A DNA stretch of 64,000 nt from Effrenium voratum. Lineage: Eukaryota; Sar; Dinophyceae; Suessiales; Symbiodiniaceae. A program made the translations under genes and the position numbers. Positions 14,601-24,816 of this stretch are shown here, in pieces. Every line of letters begins with the position of its first letter. Position 1 is the first letter of the stretch. The notes under the pieces were generated by a model. That model ran no database searches and was not told the DNA's origin. It worked only from the letters and a program-made list of their open reading frames with translations. The stretch lies in the NCBI GenBank assembly GCA_963377175.1, contig CAUJNA010003241.1:427001-491000 (forward strand), in the 5' to 3' direction.

Positions 14601-17600
14601 CACTTCGCGGGCAGTCAGCCGCCTGACAGCCTCGAGGCGTGTCCGCCCGGAAACACCCAGTGGCGATCAATAGAACTCCCACTTCAAATCCAAGGGTTGG
14701 CTTTTAACATCACCTCCGGTGAAAAGGGGTATCTCAAGAAAAGTTGGCCACATTTAGTTGTGTAAATACTCCAGTCATTTCAAAACAACAGGGATCCACT
14801 CTAGAATCAACCACCAAGAGAAAGGATTGTTGCTGTAGAAATAGGGATTCCCTTCAAGTCAAGATCAACCCAGAAGACTGAGTGTCCTAAAAGAAGCTGG
14901 CCACTTTTAGTATGTTTAATTCAAGGGGAAATAAGACGTTCCATGTATTTACAATCAACCACAAACAAGGTTTTGATGGGCAAATAGGGGCTTCCTTTGA
15001 TTCTGGATCATCCCACAAGCCAGAATGGTGATCCACAAACAAATGTCCTAAAACACGGGGGCGTCCCTTCAAACCAAAAAACATGTTGTCCTAGGTTCCC
15101 TTCAAGCTAGCAAACAGGGAATGTCCTAAATATTTGTATCTGCATACATATCTTGTATCCCTTGATTTTTTTAGTGACTCAGTGGAGGCCCAACCAAAAA
15201 CCAAGAACCAGGGCCTTCCTTCAAAATCGACCGCGTGGGCGGCTTCGAGGTGGGAGCCCTGCGGCCTGGTGCAAATGGAGGCCATGCGGCTGGGCACTTG
15301 CCCCATCGTGGCGCCCACCGGAGGTCTCAAAGATACCGTGGAGGCCGGGGCCGGCGCCACGCGGAGAGAGCCAGGGGGGCGGGGGGTTCCTGGGGTAGGT
15401 CGCTTAGGTTGGTGTCTTTGATATTTGTTTGAGGGTTTGTGTGTTCAACAGTTGATTTAGGGAGTGATTGTTTTTTTTTTTCTTCTCTTGTGCGGGGTTG
15501 GCAACTTGTTAAGTATTCAGGTGTTGGGACGGCGCTTTGACTTGGATTTTATGCAAGAGTGCATGGGGCTGCATGAAGCCAAAACGTGAGACAGCTTCGT
15601 TCAATAACCGCACGCATCCCTCGAACGTTAAAAAAAAGCTTTTGTGGCGAGATCCCGAGAAAGTGTAACGAACAGTTTTTCAGAAAGGTAGCGGGTTGCG
15701 CAGGAATCTGGGTGTGTGCCGAGATTGCTGATCTTTCGGAGCATGCATCATCTTCACCAAACCGCTCCTCTCCTGCGAACTGCTTTTGACCCTATTTCTC
15801 ACATGGCCTCTGATTTTCAAGAGACAACCACTTCAGAAGTGGTTGGTGGACATCAATCCCCACCACCAAAAAGTCCCCAAATAAATGCACAGGAACAGTA
15901 GCTGACACATTTCAAGCCAAAGATCTATCCTAGTGATGTCTCTACTTCGGAGCCCTCAACGCCCCGAAGCCCTGCACCAGTTGAGCGCCATTTGCTAATC
16001 AGCAGAAGCAACAATCAGATGGGCAATGATAGCGGTCAACGATCAAAGGCCGCTGGCGATGGAGTGTCACTTATCAACAAGCTCCATTGAGTAGACCTGA
16101 AAATCGGGCACTTGTCGTTGATCTTGCTGAGAAGCTGATGCTGAGTGCGCTGTTTGGTGTGTGACGGTCCTCGGTGCATGTGAACTTGAGCCATTTGTTC
16201 CCCTTCCATACGTGAAAGGTCTCTTGAAGAATGACATGGATGTTCTCCTTGCTGGTGCTCGGGTTCCAATTTGGTACCGGTTTTTCGAGCCACAGCCATG
16301 TGATGATGCAACAGCCTTTCTGGCCGTTTGGTAGGGATCTTTGAACACAAGCACTTTTTGGATGAAACTTTGTGGATTTTGTCCATTGGACCCACTAAGC
16401 GTTTTAAACAAATGCAGAGGGGTCAACAGCCACCAAGTAGGGCTTTGGGAGGAGAACCATGTTTTAACCCGCAGCCACTTTTTCTGAATAGGGCTCCTAT
16501 CGCAAGCGTGGTGTACGCTTGCACCAGACTTGCGCTCCAATTGATGCTCGCAAAGCGGTTTTAACTTCCATTCATTCCAACTCCAAGCTGTTTGGACATC
16601 ACCTGGGCGAACCTTAGGTTGCCTTCAAGCAGTTGGTTCCCAGCCATCCGGTTCCTTCGCTTCGCCCATTTACACCACGAAAGGTTTCCGACTTTCAGCG
16701 GATCACAAAAAAACGGCCCCTTTTGCAGGGGATCCGAAAACGGGCCGCGCAGTTCAAGCAGCTGCTTATTTTGGCAGGAGGAAACCGTGGTAGTGCACTT
16801 TTTGTTGCTGCTTTTTTGGTGGAGAATACCGTGTCCTGCCCTCCTTCTTTTGGGTGCGGCGTGCCATGCGACAGGATGGCTTGAACGGCATTTGGACTGA
16901 CTCGGAGATGACCGTTGAGGCCATCGTGGACGAGGAGTGCCGGCAGAGCTGCTAGGGATGCGCTCCCTCCCCCCCCCAAAAAAAAGCAAGCAAGCAAATA
17001 CTAGGTCTCCCAGCTAGGTGCCAACTTTTACCGTTTCTTTTTTGGTTGGCAGGGTTCCAATTTACTAAAATAGACCACAGCAAAAAAGGGTACCTTATTC
17101 TAACCTCTCTACTGGAGGACCTAGAATAAATCAATCAATACACACATAAGCATCAAAACAAGAACAATGTTAGTGGCTCCCAGCCATCTTTTTAGCTGTG
17201 TTTAGTTGGTTCGGTGGTTGGATTTCCATTCAAACCACTCGAAGTTAAACTTTTTGCAGGGGATCCGAGGGCAGCCCAGCACAATGATTAGAGCCTTTCG
17301 CTTCCACTTCAAAGCCACAACAGCACGACACTCCCACGTGCAATGTTGTTCCTTGGGGGAAACATGTCGGCGCTTGTGTGGACCATGTGTAATTATATTA
17401 GTTCCCTTGTGAACCGTGTGTTGATCATTATGTTTTTTTTCCGCGTTTTTTCAGGGAGCCACAAGAGCGCAGGGTGGTCTCTGTTGGACCTCATCGGAGC
17501 ATGCAACGTTTTCCTCATAAAAGTGTAGCTTATCTCTTGGTACTCCTGTCAGAGCCAAGGGGCAAGAACACCTCCGGCTGATGAGGATGCCCTTGCGAGG

Positions 17601-19646
17601 CTCAAAAATGCCTAAGTTGGGCGGTCAACAGGACAGGTGCCCCTATTGAGTCCTATCATGTGGGACCGCCGTGTGAAACAAGGTGGTCATATGTTAGACA
17701 TAGTCCATGATGTGCTTTGTGGTTATTTCCGCGTTGAAAAGCCAAGATCAGGTATCCACCAATTGGCGGTTTGCATTGGTTGGTTTGCCCTTTGAAAGAA
17801 GCCCCGGCAAATGGGAAGGCCTCAGGGACCCCGGTGCAAAAGAAAATCATCGGGCGAGTGAAGGTGAAAACTCCAACTCGCCACGAAAAAAGGCTCGAGC
17901 CAAGGGGTTTGGGAAGGTCAACTGGCCATTTGTGCGCCTGGGACATGCAGATGTGAAAGTACAGATGGCCTAGCGGTTTTCACGGGTGCTAGCACCCCCT
18001 GTTGCCCACCCGAGAGCATCATGGAAAAGCGCGGCATGAACTTGCGCTAAACCATGTTCGAGGGTATTGCAATTTAGCTCCCCACAGAAAAGAACATAGT
18101 CAGGTGAAGCTGGCCATGTCTGTTTGAGTGGTAAATGTTAGTTGCCACAAGCAGATACGCGATGGGTATAAACATAATTAATGAAACAAACCGTGACCCC
18201 GCCCTTTGCAACGGGCGGTCGTTTTCTTTTCACATGGTTTCACGGTTTACCCTATAGAGGGCAAAGCAAGGGGGGGAAGGCACCATAACGTCCAAGTCAC
18301 CAAAGCAGAGGGGGGGGGGGCAATAGCCAACGGTCAGGATTGGTACCCCCTAACGTCCAAACCACCAAACCAGATGGGGGGGCGAATTTGCACATGACCA
18401 AACTTTCAGCTCAGGGAATGTGGGAATGAGCCCAAAAAAATCCCTTGAAGGAAACCACCAAGTCATCTGGGGCGGAGGGAGGGGGGAGGGAGCCCAAATA
18501 AGCCCATTAAGGGCGTAAAAATAAGGGGCTTCTTTAGGCTCCCTCCCTCCCTCCGCAGCCCCGATCGAGCAAAGCTCTGGTCCCGGTTAGGAGTCGGTGG
18601 CTTCCTTGGCTCGCGCCCTAAAGCGGGCCGTGAAGCTCTTCAAGGACAGCCCGCAAAAGGCGGGGGATGCGACGCACTCCGTGATGCGAGCAAAGAAGCA
18701 GGCAGAACAAAGCCATCATCTCACTGAGTGGCCAAGTGACCCAAGGAACCAAGGGGCCAAGGAACTAAGGAACCCGAGCAACCCGAGCAACCCGAGCAAC
18801 CCGAGCAACCCGAGCAACAAGAGCAACCCGAGTAACAGAGCAACCCAAGCAGCCAAGCAACCAAGAAACCAAGCAAGCACGCAACCAAGCAACCCAAGCA
18901 ACCCAAGCAACCAAGGAACCAAGGAACCAAGCAAGCACGCAACCAAGCAACCAAGCAGCCCAAGCAACCAAGCAAGCACGCAACCAAGCAGCCCAAGCAA
19001 CCCAAGAAACCAAGCAAGCGCGCAACCAAGCAACCCAAGCAACCAAGCAAGCACGCAACCACGCAAGCAAGCAAGCAAGCAACCAAGCAACCAAGCAACC
19101 AAGAAACCAAGCAACCAAGCAACCGAGCAACCAAGCAACCAAGCAACAAGCAACCAAGCAACCAAGCGACCGAGCAAGCACGCAACCAAGCAAGCAAGCA
19201 AGCAACCAAGCAACCAAGCAACCAAGGAACCGAGCAACCAAGCAACCAAGAAACCAAGCAACCAAGCAACCGAGCAACCAAGCAACCAAGCAACAAGCAA
19301 CCAAGCCACCAAGCGACCGAGCAAGCACGCAACCAAGCAAGCAAGCAACCAAGAAACCAAGGAACCAAGCAAGCAAGCAAGCAACCAAGCAACCAAGAAA
19401 CCAAGGAACCGAGCAACCAACCAACCAAGAAACCAAGCAACCAAGCAACCCAAGCAACCCAAGCAACCAAGAAACCAAGGAACCGAGCAACCAAGCAAGC
19501 AAGCAACCAAGCAACCAAGAAACAAGCAACCAAGCAACCAAGCGACCGAGCGACCGAGCGACCGATTGCAGGTGGTGGAGATGAAGAAGGCTGCCATGGC
19601 CGCGGCCGCTGAGTTCACTTGGACCAACGCAGCGCTGCAGTACGAG
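706..19646 (+). CDS. Starch/glycogen synthase (GT5), multi-exon, 5' end outside the window
   Basis: Transfers glucose from a nucleotide sugar to the non-reducing end of an alpha-1,4-glucan, making storage starch. Sixteen exons read in phase or nearly so: 706-781, 1751-1820, 3145-3233, 4656-4703, 5585-5653, 8467-8552, 9826-9861, 11281-11327, 11817-11877, 12123-12181, 12834-12880, 14347-14410, 15250-15343, 16875-16946, about 18594-18659 and 19572-19646. They give about 350 residues in the order expected for GT5 (catalytic domain, then GT1 nucleotide-sugar-binding domain). The N-terminal KxGGL substrate loop and roughly the first 140 residues are not seen and should lie upstream. One short exon is missing between 5653 and 8467 (a phase change shows it), and the last few C-terminal residues after 19646 were not found. 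Nearly all donors are GC. Family assignment is firm; the donor sugar (ADP- or UDP-glucose) cannot be read from sequence. Confidence 0.9.
1311..2048 (+). repeat. Dispersed intron repeat family A, two plus-strand copies
   Basis: Copies at about 1311-1410 and 1926-2048 share, in order, 'GGTCCATG', 'TTCCACTTAC', 'CAGGGTTCCATTT' and 'CACAGCC'. Further relatives lie at 8590-8735 (plus), about 4755-5020 (minus, partly doubled), 12630-12745 (minus) and a partial one at 16255-16310 (plus). Copies occur in both orientations and all are in introns of one gene. They resemble a short nonautonomous element or introner family. No terminal repeats were established. Confidence 0.7.
2998..3092 (+). repeat. Dispersed intron repeat family B, copy 1
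   Basis: A block of about 95 bp containing 'ACTAAAATAGACCA', then 'GGTACC', then 'TTATTCCAACCTCTCTACTG' and 'GGACCTAGAAT'. Copy 2 is at 11675-11772 and copy 3 at about 17020-17127. Copies 1 and 2 end 45-53 bp before an exon acceptor, so they sit at the 3' end of introns. Confidence 0.75.
7085..7198 (+). repeat. Dispersed intron repeat family C (partner at 8985-9105)
   Basis: The block 'GATGTTAGGACTT', 'AACTTTTTGCCAAC', then 'GGGTTTTC' and 'GGGGAGCAGAAAGC' recurs at 8985-9105 in the same orientation with small indels. A weak third relative may lie at 2890-2960. All lie in starch-synthase introns. Confidence 0.7.
8467..19646 (+). CDS. Starch synthase exons: linker and C-terminal sugar-nucleotide-binding part
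   Basis: 8467-8552 encodes [20 protein letters not shown], matching the family 'GI.NG.....P..D' block. 9826-9861 encodes [12 protein letters not shown]. 11281-11327 plus 11817-11877 join as [20 protein letters not shown], the IGRLxxQKG donor-binding motif, split inside an Arg codon. 12123-12181 gives [14 protein letters not shown], 12834-12880 [16 protein letters not shown], 14347-14410 [20 protein letters not shown], and 15250-15343 [20 protein letters not shown] followed by [11 protein letters not shown], the acid/base-side EPCGL and PTGGL motifs. 16875-16946 gives [20 protein letters not shown]. 18594-18659 gives [19 protein letters not shown]. 19572-19646 gives [17 protein letters not shown], the usual C-terminal 'FTW..AA..YE' helix. 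The junction 16946/18594 has no clean GC or GT donor, so its exact base is uncertain. The final intron appears to start with GA. Confidence 0.88.
8985..9105 (+). repeat. Dispersed intron repeat family C, second copy
   Basis: Matches 7085-7198 block by block, including 'TTAGGACTTTAACTTTTTGC' and 'AGCAGGGGAGCAGAAAGC'. Differences are small indels and substitutions. Confidence 0.7.
11675..11772 (+). repeat. Dispersed intron repeat family B, copy 2
   Basis: Same order of blocks as the copy at 2998-3092, with a G-rich run before the 'TTAAAATAGAC' block. It lies just upstream of the exon beginning at 11817. Confidence 0.75.
12967..13095 (+). repeat. GCTTGCTG / TTGC simple repeat
   Basis: About 130 bp of imperfect 4- and 8-base units (GCTTGCTG, then CTTGCTTG) inside the intron between exons 12834-12880 and 14347-14410. 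Confidence 0.8.
13972..14300 (+). repeat. CCCA/CACCC tract, G-quadruplex-prone on the minus strand
   Basis: About 330 bp of CCCACA, CCCAACC, CCCCA and finally pure CCCA units. The minus strand is an uninterrupted run of GGGT repeats at about 14222-14295. Open frames over it in three minus frames are repeat artefacts. It ends about 45 bp before the exon at 14347. Confidence 0.9.
14740..15130 (+). repeat. Degenerate tandem repeat in intron (family D)
   Basis: Three to four loosely repeated units of about 100-130 bp, each with 'GTCCTAAA', 'ATCAACC.CA', and 'CCCTTCAA' elements. They sit between exons 14347-14410 and 15250-15343. Confidence 0.5.
17020..17127 (+). repeat. Dispersed intron repeat family B, copy 3
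   Basis: Shares the 'ACTAAAATAGACCACAG', 'GGTACCTTATTC' and 'CTCTCTACTGGAGGACCTAG' blocks with the copies at 2998 and 11675. No recognised exon follows closely, unlike the other two copies. Confidence 0.72.
18757..19565 (+). repeat. CAAG/CCAAG satellite block inside the last recognised intron
   Basis: About 800 bp made of CAAGCAAC, CAAGGAAC, CCAAGCAA and CCGAGCAA units. It begins after the donor of exon 18594-18659 and runs to a few bases before the acceptor at 19571. All six frames stay open for long stretches (the plus frame reads Asn-Gln-Ala-Thr-Lys-Pro-Ser, the minus frames Leu/Ala/Cys). This follows from repeat composition and does not indicate protein. Confidence 0.9.
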
Positions 19647-21150
19647 GATCGACCGCCTCGGGATCCGTCCGGCCGTCAAAATCTTGGGCCATTTTTGGTA
19701 TCCCCTTCACCCTTTAAAGGCAGCACCCACCGGCGGCACCAAGGCCCAAAATGCAAAAAGCACATATTTTTGCCAACCCCACAGGTGCCAACTCGTCTAA
19801 GAGTCTAGGCACACCAACAGCGGCCTTGCAAAGAATTTATATGCAACCGCACGAGGTGATCAAAAGACAAATCCAGCAGAACCTGCCACATGCGGAAGTC
19901 GCGAGTGGTTTTGAATTGGTTTGGGGAATTGATCCTCTCATTTTTGTGGAGGGTAAATGGATAAACCGGAAAAACCATCCAACTGCCAAACCAAACCCCT
20001 CCAATTCGAAGGTAAGAAAGGGGGTTCCCAAAATCTGGAAGCTATCGGCAGATTTGAATGACGTACATGGCCCGGATGTGGGTTCCTTTCTGGACGAAAC
20101 TTCAGCCCACCGAGACTCATCTTCGGTTGTTTTTTTCGGTGCGCTGACCCAACATCACGCGAGTTTGTGCGTTGTTGGAGTCCTTCGTTTAGCCGAGAGA
20201 AACAGACAGAGATGTCTGGGCGCAGATTTATTTCTACTGTTCTGCTCTGCCCAAACCAGCCCTGTGACATATTGGCATAATATATATATATATAGTTATA
20301 TGGGTTTGTTGTTGTTTGGTCTGGGATAATCCGCAGCCCTCTTACAGGGTGTGAAGACACACTGTGTACCCTATGCACCGGAGGCTCCAAGTCATAGAGG
20401 GCTCCAGTATCAAACAGAGCTGCTCCAAGCTACAGCCAAAGCCTGAAAGTATGAAACTCTGTCCGCTTGAGGTGCTTGCGGGATTTGGGACATGGGAGAA
20501 AGACGAAGAATGGGGCGGGGGTGCTGCTTGGTGTCCTTTTGGCTCTCTATACCAGATTCTAATTTCGTACCCCAAGGCCCGATCGTGTGCAAAGTCTCTG
20601 CCCGGTTTTTCGCGCTAGACATGGAGGTGTCTTGGGGATCTCTATGGATCCCTCAAGTCTTTATTGGCGAGTTCCTCCAACCAAGGGGGTTGCCGAGCAC
20701 AGCTGCACACCGGGCTTTCCAAGCCCGACGAAGGGCAGCTTTCCGTTGAGCCCTTGCGGCTTTACCGCGCGAGTCGAGTCAAGTCGGGAAACAGGGCGAT
20801 GCAGCCAAGGCTTCGCCAACTCCACGAAGGTGTGAAGCCTGAGTCTTTTCATAGGTTTCAGAGTGAATATAGTTTGGTACTTGTTTGTTTGTCGCACATG
20901 GAAGCTTGGGAAGCTTACGGTCCGCCATCGCATACGACAACATCCGTTTTCGTGGGTTGAGGTACACCGCATGCGAAACCACAGGGAGTCATATTTGTGG
21001 CGAGCCATACAACGTATGTGCCATAGGCGGTCTTCCGAACCCCTACTTGTAGAAACTAAACGGAAAAGGATCCCTCGAAACACCTCCGCACCGGTGGCCT
21101 GTCTTCTTTTTCCCGAAAGCATCGCGAAGGGTTCTTCCGTGCGGAGCCCT
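19647..21150 (+). other. No recognised gene between the starch synthase exons and the minisatellite
   Basis: The remaining C-terminal starch-synthase codons should lie here or beyond, but no convincing exon was found. A short TA run is at 20280-20294. ORFs on both strands are short and show no motifs. Confidence 0.5.
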
Positions 21151-21155
21151 TGGAC

Positions 21156-21345
21156 AAGTTACATAGAGCCAAGTTACATAGAGCCAAGTTACATAGAGCC
21201 AAGTTACATAGAGCCAAGTTACATAGAGCCAAGTTACATAGAGCCAAGTTACATAGAGCCAAGTTACATAGAGCCAAGTTACATAGAGCCAAGTTACATA
21301 GAGCCAAGTTACATAGAGCCAAGTTACATAGAGCCAAGTTAGAGC
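21156..21345 (+). repeat. 15-bp minisatellite GAGCCAAGTTACATA
   Basis: About 12 almost perfect head-to-tail copies of GAGCCAAGTTACATA. Because 15 is divisible by three, every frame reads as a peptide repeat on both strands, so the apparent ORFs are not evidence of genes. It lies about 220 bp upstream of the giant-element boundary. Confidence 0.95.
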
Positions 21346-21447
21346 CAAGGAGCTTAGGTAGAGCTTAGAGCTTCGGCGTTAGCAGCTATGTAAGTTAGTT
21401 TAGGTTTCTAAGGCGCCGGGGCGGGAGTTTGATCGTCGCTCGGGATT

Positions 21448-21564
21448 GCGACCCTCTGCGGAGATTCGCGTGGTCGAGGTTCAAAAACTGAGGACTTTTT
21501 ACAATTTCTAGCATGCCCGCGCGACCCTCTGCGGAGATTCGCGTGGTCGAGGTTCAAAAACTGA
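21448..21564 (+). repeat. 44-bp perfect direct repeat beside the element boundary
   Basis: The 44 bases at 21448-21491 recur exactly at 21521-21564 (start GCGACCCTCTGCGGAGATTC, end CAAAAACTGA). The second copy stops 2 bp before the TTAA flanking the large element. It may mark an earlier duplication at the target. Confidence 0.9.
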
Positions 21565-21570
21565 TTTTAA

Positions 21571-22230
21571 ACCAGAAGAAGTGGAACTAAGATACAGGCA
21601 CCAACATTCTAAGATACCAAGATTTAGTTTTGTTTGCCAGGCCCACATCCCAACCCTTCCCTGTGCCCACATCCCAACCCTTCCCTGTGCCCACCCCCTG
21701 CACTGTGGCTCGGACTACTTCATGGAATACTTGGAGCAGCAGTTCACAGGGAGGGAGGGTGGGTAAAAACATAGGCACCGCTGAAAAGCGGGTAGCGCTG
21801 AAAAGCGCACCATTTTTTTGGGCACATGGTAAAGATGACCAAGCAGGCCTGGCCAGAGAGGGAGGATGGTCATGGGGCACTTTAGCCTGCACCAAGACTG
21901 CAATATTCAATGGCCTAGTGGTCAATATATATCCCTGCTTTGCTTCAGAACTGTAACAACTGCAAAGCACTATGCATAGAGGGCACAGCCATTGAGAAAA
22001 TGCATGTGGGGCTACGTGTGCTGACCATGACCCTAAGTTTCATGCCCTGTTGCACACCCGTGCACCAAACCACACTGCAGCCACAATGTGTTTGCACACA
22101 GACGCTTGCAGCCAAAGAAGTTGCCATTTGACTGTTTGGGGCAGCTGGGCACTAAGGCTCAAGCCCTGCACTGAGGTTCACTAAGGCCCCAGCAGAGCGG
22201 AGCCTGCTGCAAGCTAAGGTGCAGACACTA
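21571..22230 (+). repeat. Left terminal inverted repeat
   Basis: Pairs with about 50290-51435 in reverse. Shared blocks include the outer 50 bp, the two 'CCCACATCCCAACCCTTCCC' units near 21645-21690, the 'GGCTCGGACTACTTCATGGA' block at 21709, 'GCTGAAAAGCGGGTAGCGCT' at 21780, the 'CAATATTCAATGGCCTAGTG' block at 21900, and 'AGCAGAGCGGAGCCTGCTGC' at 22192. The stretch from about 21960 to 22140 has diverged most. Confidence 0.88.
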
Positions 22231-23069
22231 AGGCCCAGGCATCTAAGGCCCTCACTTCAGGGTGACACAGGCCTGGCAGGCAAAGAGGCAATGTTGCCAC
22301 TCACTAGGGCGCAGTCACATTGTGGGGTTGTAAGCCTGCCAAGGCATGGACTCCATGCCTTGGATTTTCCTATCACTGTAGGGGTTGGGAACAAGTAAGA
22401 CAAAGGCCAGAGGCTTAAAGGATGTTCAAGGCAAGTTTTCGCAGTTCACCCCAGCCCTTGTCAGACACTAGGGAGGGCCCCACTGACTTTTGAAGGTGTT
22501 GACCGATTGGAGGCTGGGGTTCTGCCAGCCAATGTTGCACTTTCGCCAGGACAACTGTTCAGCTTTGATGCTCCTTGATGGGATTGTCAAATTTGAACAC
22601 CAATTACACACTAAACATTAATGCCAGAAACCTTGAAGACATCATGCAAGGGGGAGGGCAAACCTTCAATCAACCAAGTGGCGCAAAACATCTAATTTCC
22701 AAACAGCTCCATTGGGCAGGAAATTCGTTCAGCACCAGACCAATAAATGCTCCAGTCCCCCTCCCTGCCCCCCAGCTGCAAGCCATGCGCGTCAGCCCCA
22801 AAGCCCCAAGTGCATGTGCTGCATCGGTTGACCCTGATGAGTGCTGCCCGCAGGTGGGCTCTTCAATTGCAACGCAAGAAGACATGTACACAGTGACCTA
22901 AACAGGCGCAACTGAGCTGCTCAGCAAAGGCCACGCACGGCACATGCAACCACACATGGGTAACACACACACACACAAACACCCACCGCTTCACAAGCTT
23001 TTTTCCAGAACGGCGCCAGGTAGCCAAGTTCAAGCTAGCCTGCAGGCCTGTAGGCCTGCAATGCTGGCT
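22231..23069. other. No recognised gene; inner flank of the left terminal repeat
   Basis: Contains a perfect 12-bp-arm palindrome (CCAAGGCATGGA, CT, CCATGCCTTGG) at about 22335-22362 and a short CA run at about 22965-22983. No supported coding sequence. Confidence 0.5.
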
Positions 23070-23566
23070 TCACTTCTTAGACATCTCAGGCTTCTTGGCA
23101 TTTGATGGCTGGCTCTTGGAAGAAGAGCTCTGCTCCTGCTTCTCCTGCAAGTCCATGATCTGAAAGTGCAAGTCTGCATTCTCAATGCAGAGGGCGTCCT
23201 TTTCCTGCGGTCAAGTCAGGGGTAGCAACTGCCAGGCCCATGGTCATGCTTGGTCAACCCTGCCTGGTTGCACTTGTCATAGACCCGCTTCCACATCCCC
23301 TGGTGCTTCTCCAGAACAACGTCCCTGCCCTTCTTGATCTTCTCAGTCTCTTGCTCAGCCTTGGCACGGAGGCACGTTTCCTCCATCAGATCATTCGCAA
23401 CGTGCTTGAGTGCAGAGTTCAGCTCCTTCACATCATTCTTCAAGATGCAAATTTTCTTGTTGGAGGTTGCAGCCTCCTCTGTGGCCACCTTGACAGCCTT
23501 CTTGAGTGTTCTGACACCTTGCCGCTTCTCATACGAAAGCCCTCTCTGTTGGGGCATTGCCTGCAA
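23070..23566 (-). CDS. Coiled-coil protein, two exons seen, function unknown
   Basis: Exon 23566-23264 reads into exon 23204-23070 across a 59-bp GC-AG intron (23205-23263), giving ...DKCNQ joined to EKDALCIENADLHF and ending EMSKK-stop. The first part is rich in Lys/Glu/Ala heptads (KKAVKVATEEAATSNKKICI, then ETEKIKKGRDVVLEKHQGMW), typical of an extended coiled coil. The C-terminus is Ser/Lys-rich. The start at 23566 is not certain and more 5' exons may exist. No family recognised. Confidence 0.6.
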
Positions 23567-24552
23567 GCTGTCTGGACTGCAAGCCTGCTGGCCTGCATCT
23601 GTGCTGTGCTGTGAGCCAAAAACTCATGGCAGTTCACATTGGGCATGCAAAGGTGCCCACCCACGGCAGGCACATCATTCCACTGGCTGGCCATTCGTTC
23701 AACATTATCATTTCGGTGTGCGCACACAATTACCCAGTACAGTAGCAGGCTCAACAAGACAACAATTTGTTTTCCTCTCAAACTGACATCCTCACAGCCG
23801 ACCAGCAGATTGGCTTCCCCAAAGCACCTGGGCATGGCTGAGCGCAGAAGACACAACTTTTCAAGGATACCCAAAGGCTAGACACAACTGGCAGACAGCC
23901 CACAGACACCACAGCTTCAAGAATCCAGGGGTTGTCTCTTTGTGGCAAAAATATAATGAATCGAGCTTCACAATGTTAAACAGTCACCCCCTCAAAATAG
24001 CAGTGTGTCACACATTACAGTGGCACGCAAGTCCGGCCCCTCACCTGGTGCGCCCATGGTGGGTGTCTACTTCAAAGCATGGCAGCTGTCATTAAAGGCA
24101 TCCTGGAACTGCTTTTTGGGTTGTTACTCTCTTTGGTTTTGCCTGACCAGCATCATTGCATTCACAATTTTGGATGGGCCATTTCTCCAAGTGCAGGCAG
24201 TGCTGAGCCACTCCAAGGCCAACACACATGCCTTCACTTTGGGGAAAGAACTTCAAAAGAACGAGTGCGGGCATTTTCCCCTGGCAAGCCTTGGATTTTG
24301 GGTGGACCATGCCATGGATGCCCCATGCCATGGATGCCATGGCATGGACAGGGCTGTTGGGATTTTGGGCACCTTCCAAACCCTGAAAAATTGGCGCACA
24401 CACACACAAAGCCCAGGGTTATGGACATGAAAGCAGCCACTGAGGCCATGGCAATCTGGAGACATCACCTGGCAGACATGGGATGGCAAGACCCGAAAGG
24501 AGAAGTGCCTTTTCAATATGAAAAGAATCTCGTCTCTCTTTTTCTGGCATGC

Positions 24553-24816
24553 TCAGCAAAAATATCGCATGGCTATCAAAAGAAGTAGGCAGCAAACTGC
24601 GACGCAGTAGTGGAGACATGCGATGTCCCAGGACAAGTTCCTCACCAAAAGCCTGGTCTCATGCAACTCCTCTTGGTTGGCCTCAAGGGTGCGCCTCATG
24701 GGTCCAAGGCAGGTCTGAAGCTCTGCCTGCAGGTCTGCAAGCCTTCCAAGTGCCTCCTGCAGGTCTGCAAGCCTTCCAAGTGCCTCCTGAAGCTCAGGTG
24801 TGCAGGAGCTGTTCAT
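24553..24816 (-). CDS. Small tail-anchored membrane protein, 87 aa
   Basis: The N-terminal 60 residues are helical with a repeated unit LQEALGRLAD (twice) followed by LQAELQTCL, predicting a short coiled coil. The last 20 or so residues (HYCVAVCCLLLLIAMRYFC) are a single hydrophobic segment ending at the stop, the layout of a tail-anchored protein. No homologue recognised. It sits in the same minus-strand series as its neighbours. Confidence 0.5.
   Translation of the reverse strand: MNSSCTPELQEALGRLADLQEALGRLADLQAELQTCLGPMRRTLEANQEELHETRLLVRNLSWDIACLHYCVAVCCLLLLIAMRYFC

Noticed and set aside
18597..19808. 403-aa plus ORF and overlapping 270-304-aa minus ORFs
   Set aside because: They run over the CAAG satellite, which lacks stops in all frames. 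Only the first about 20 codons and a block at 19572-19646 are real starch-synthase exons.
20863..21368. Peptide repeats of the YIEPS, LYVTW and HRAKL kinds
   Set aside because: A 15-bp tandem repeat keeps every frame open, giving repeats on both strands.
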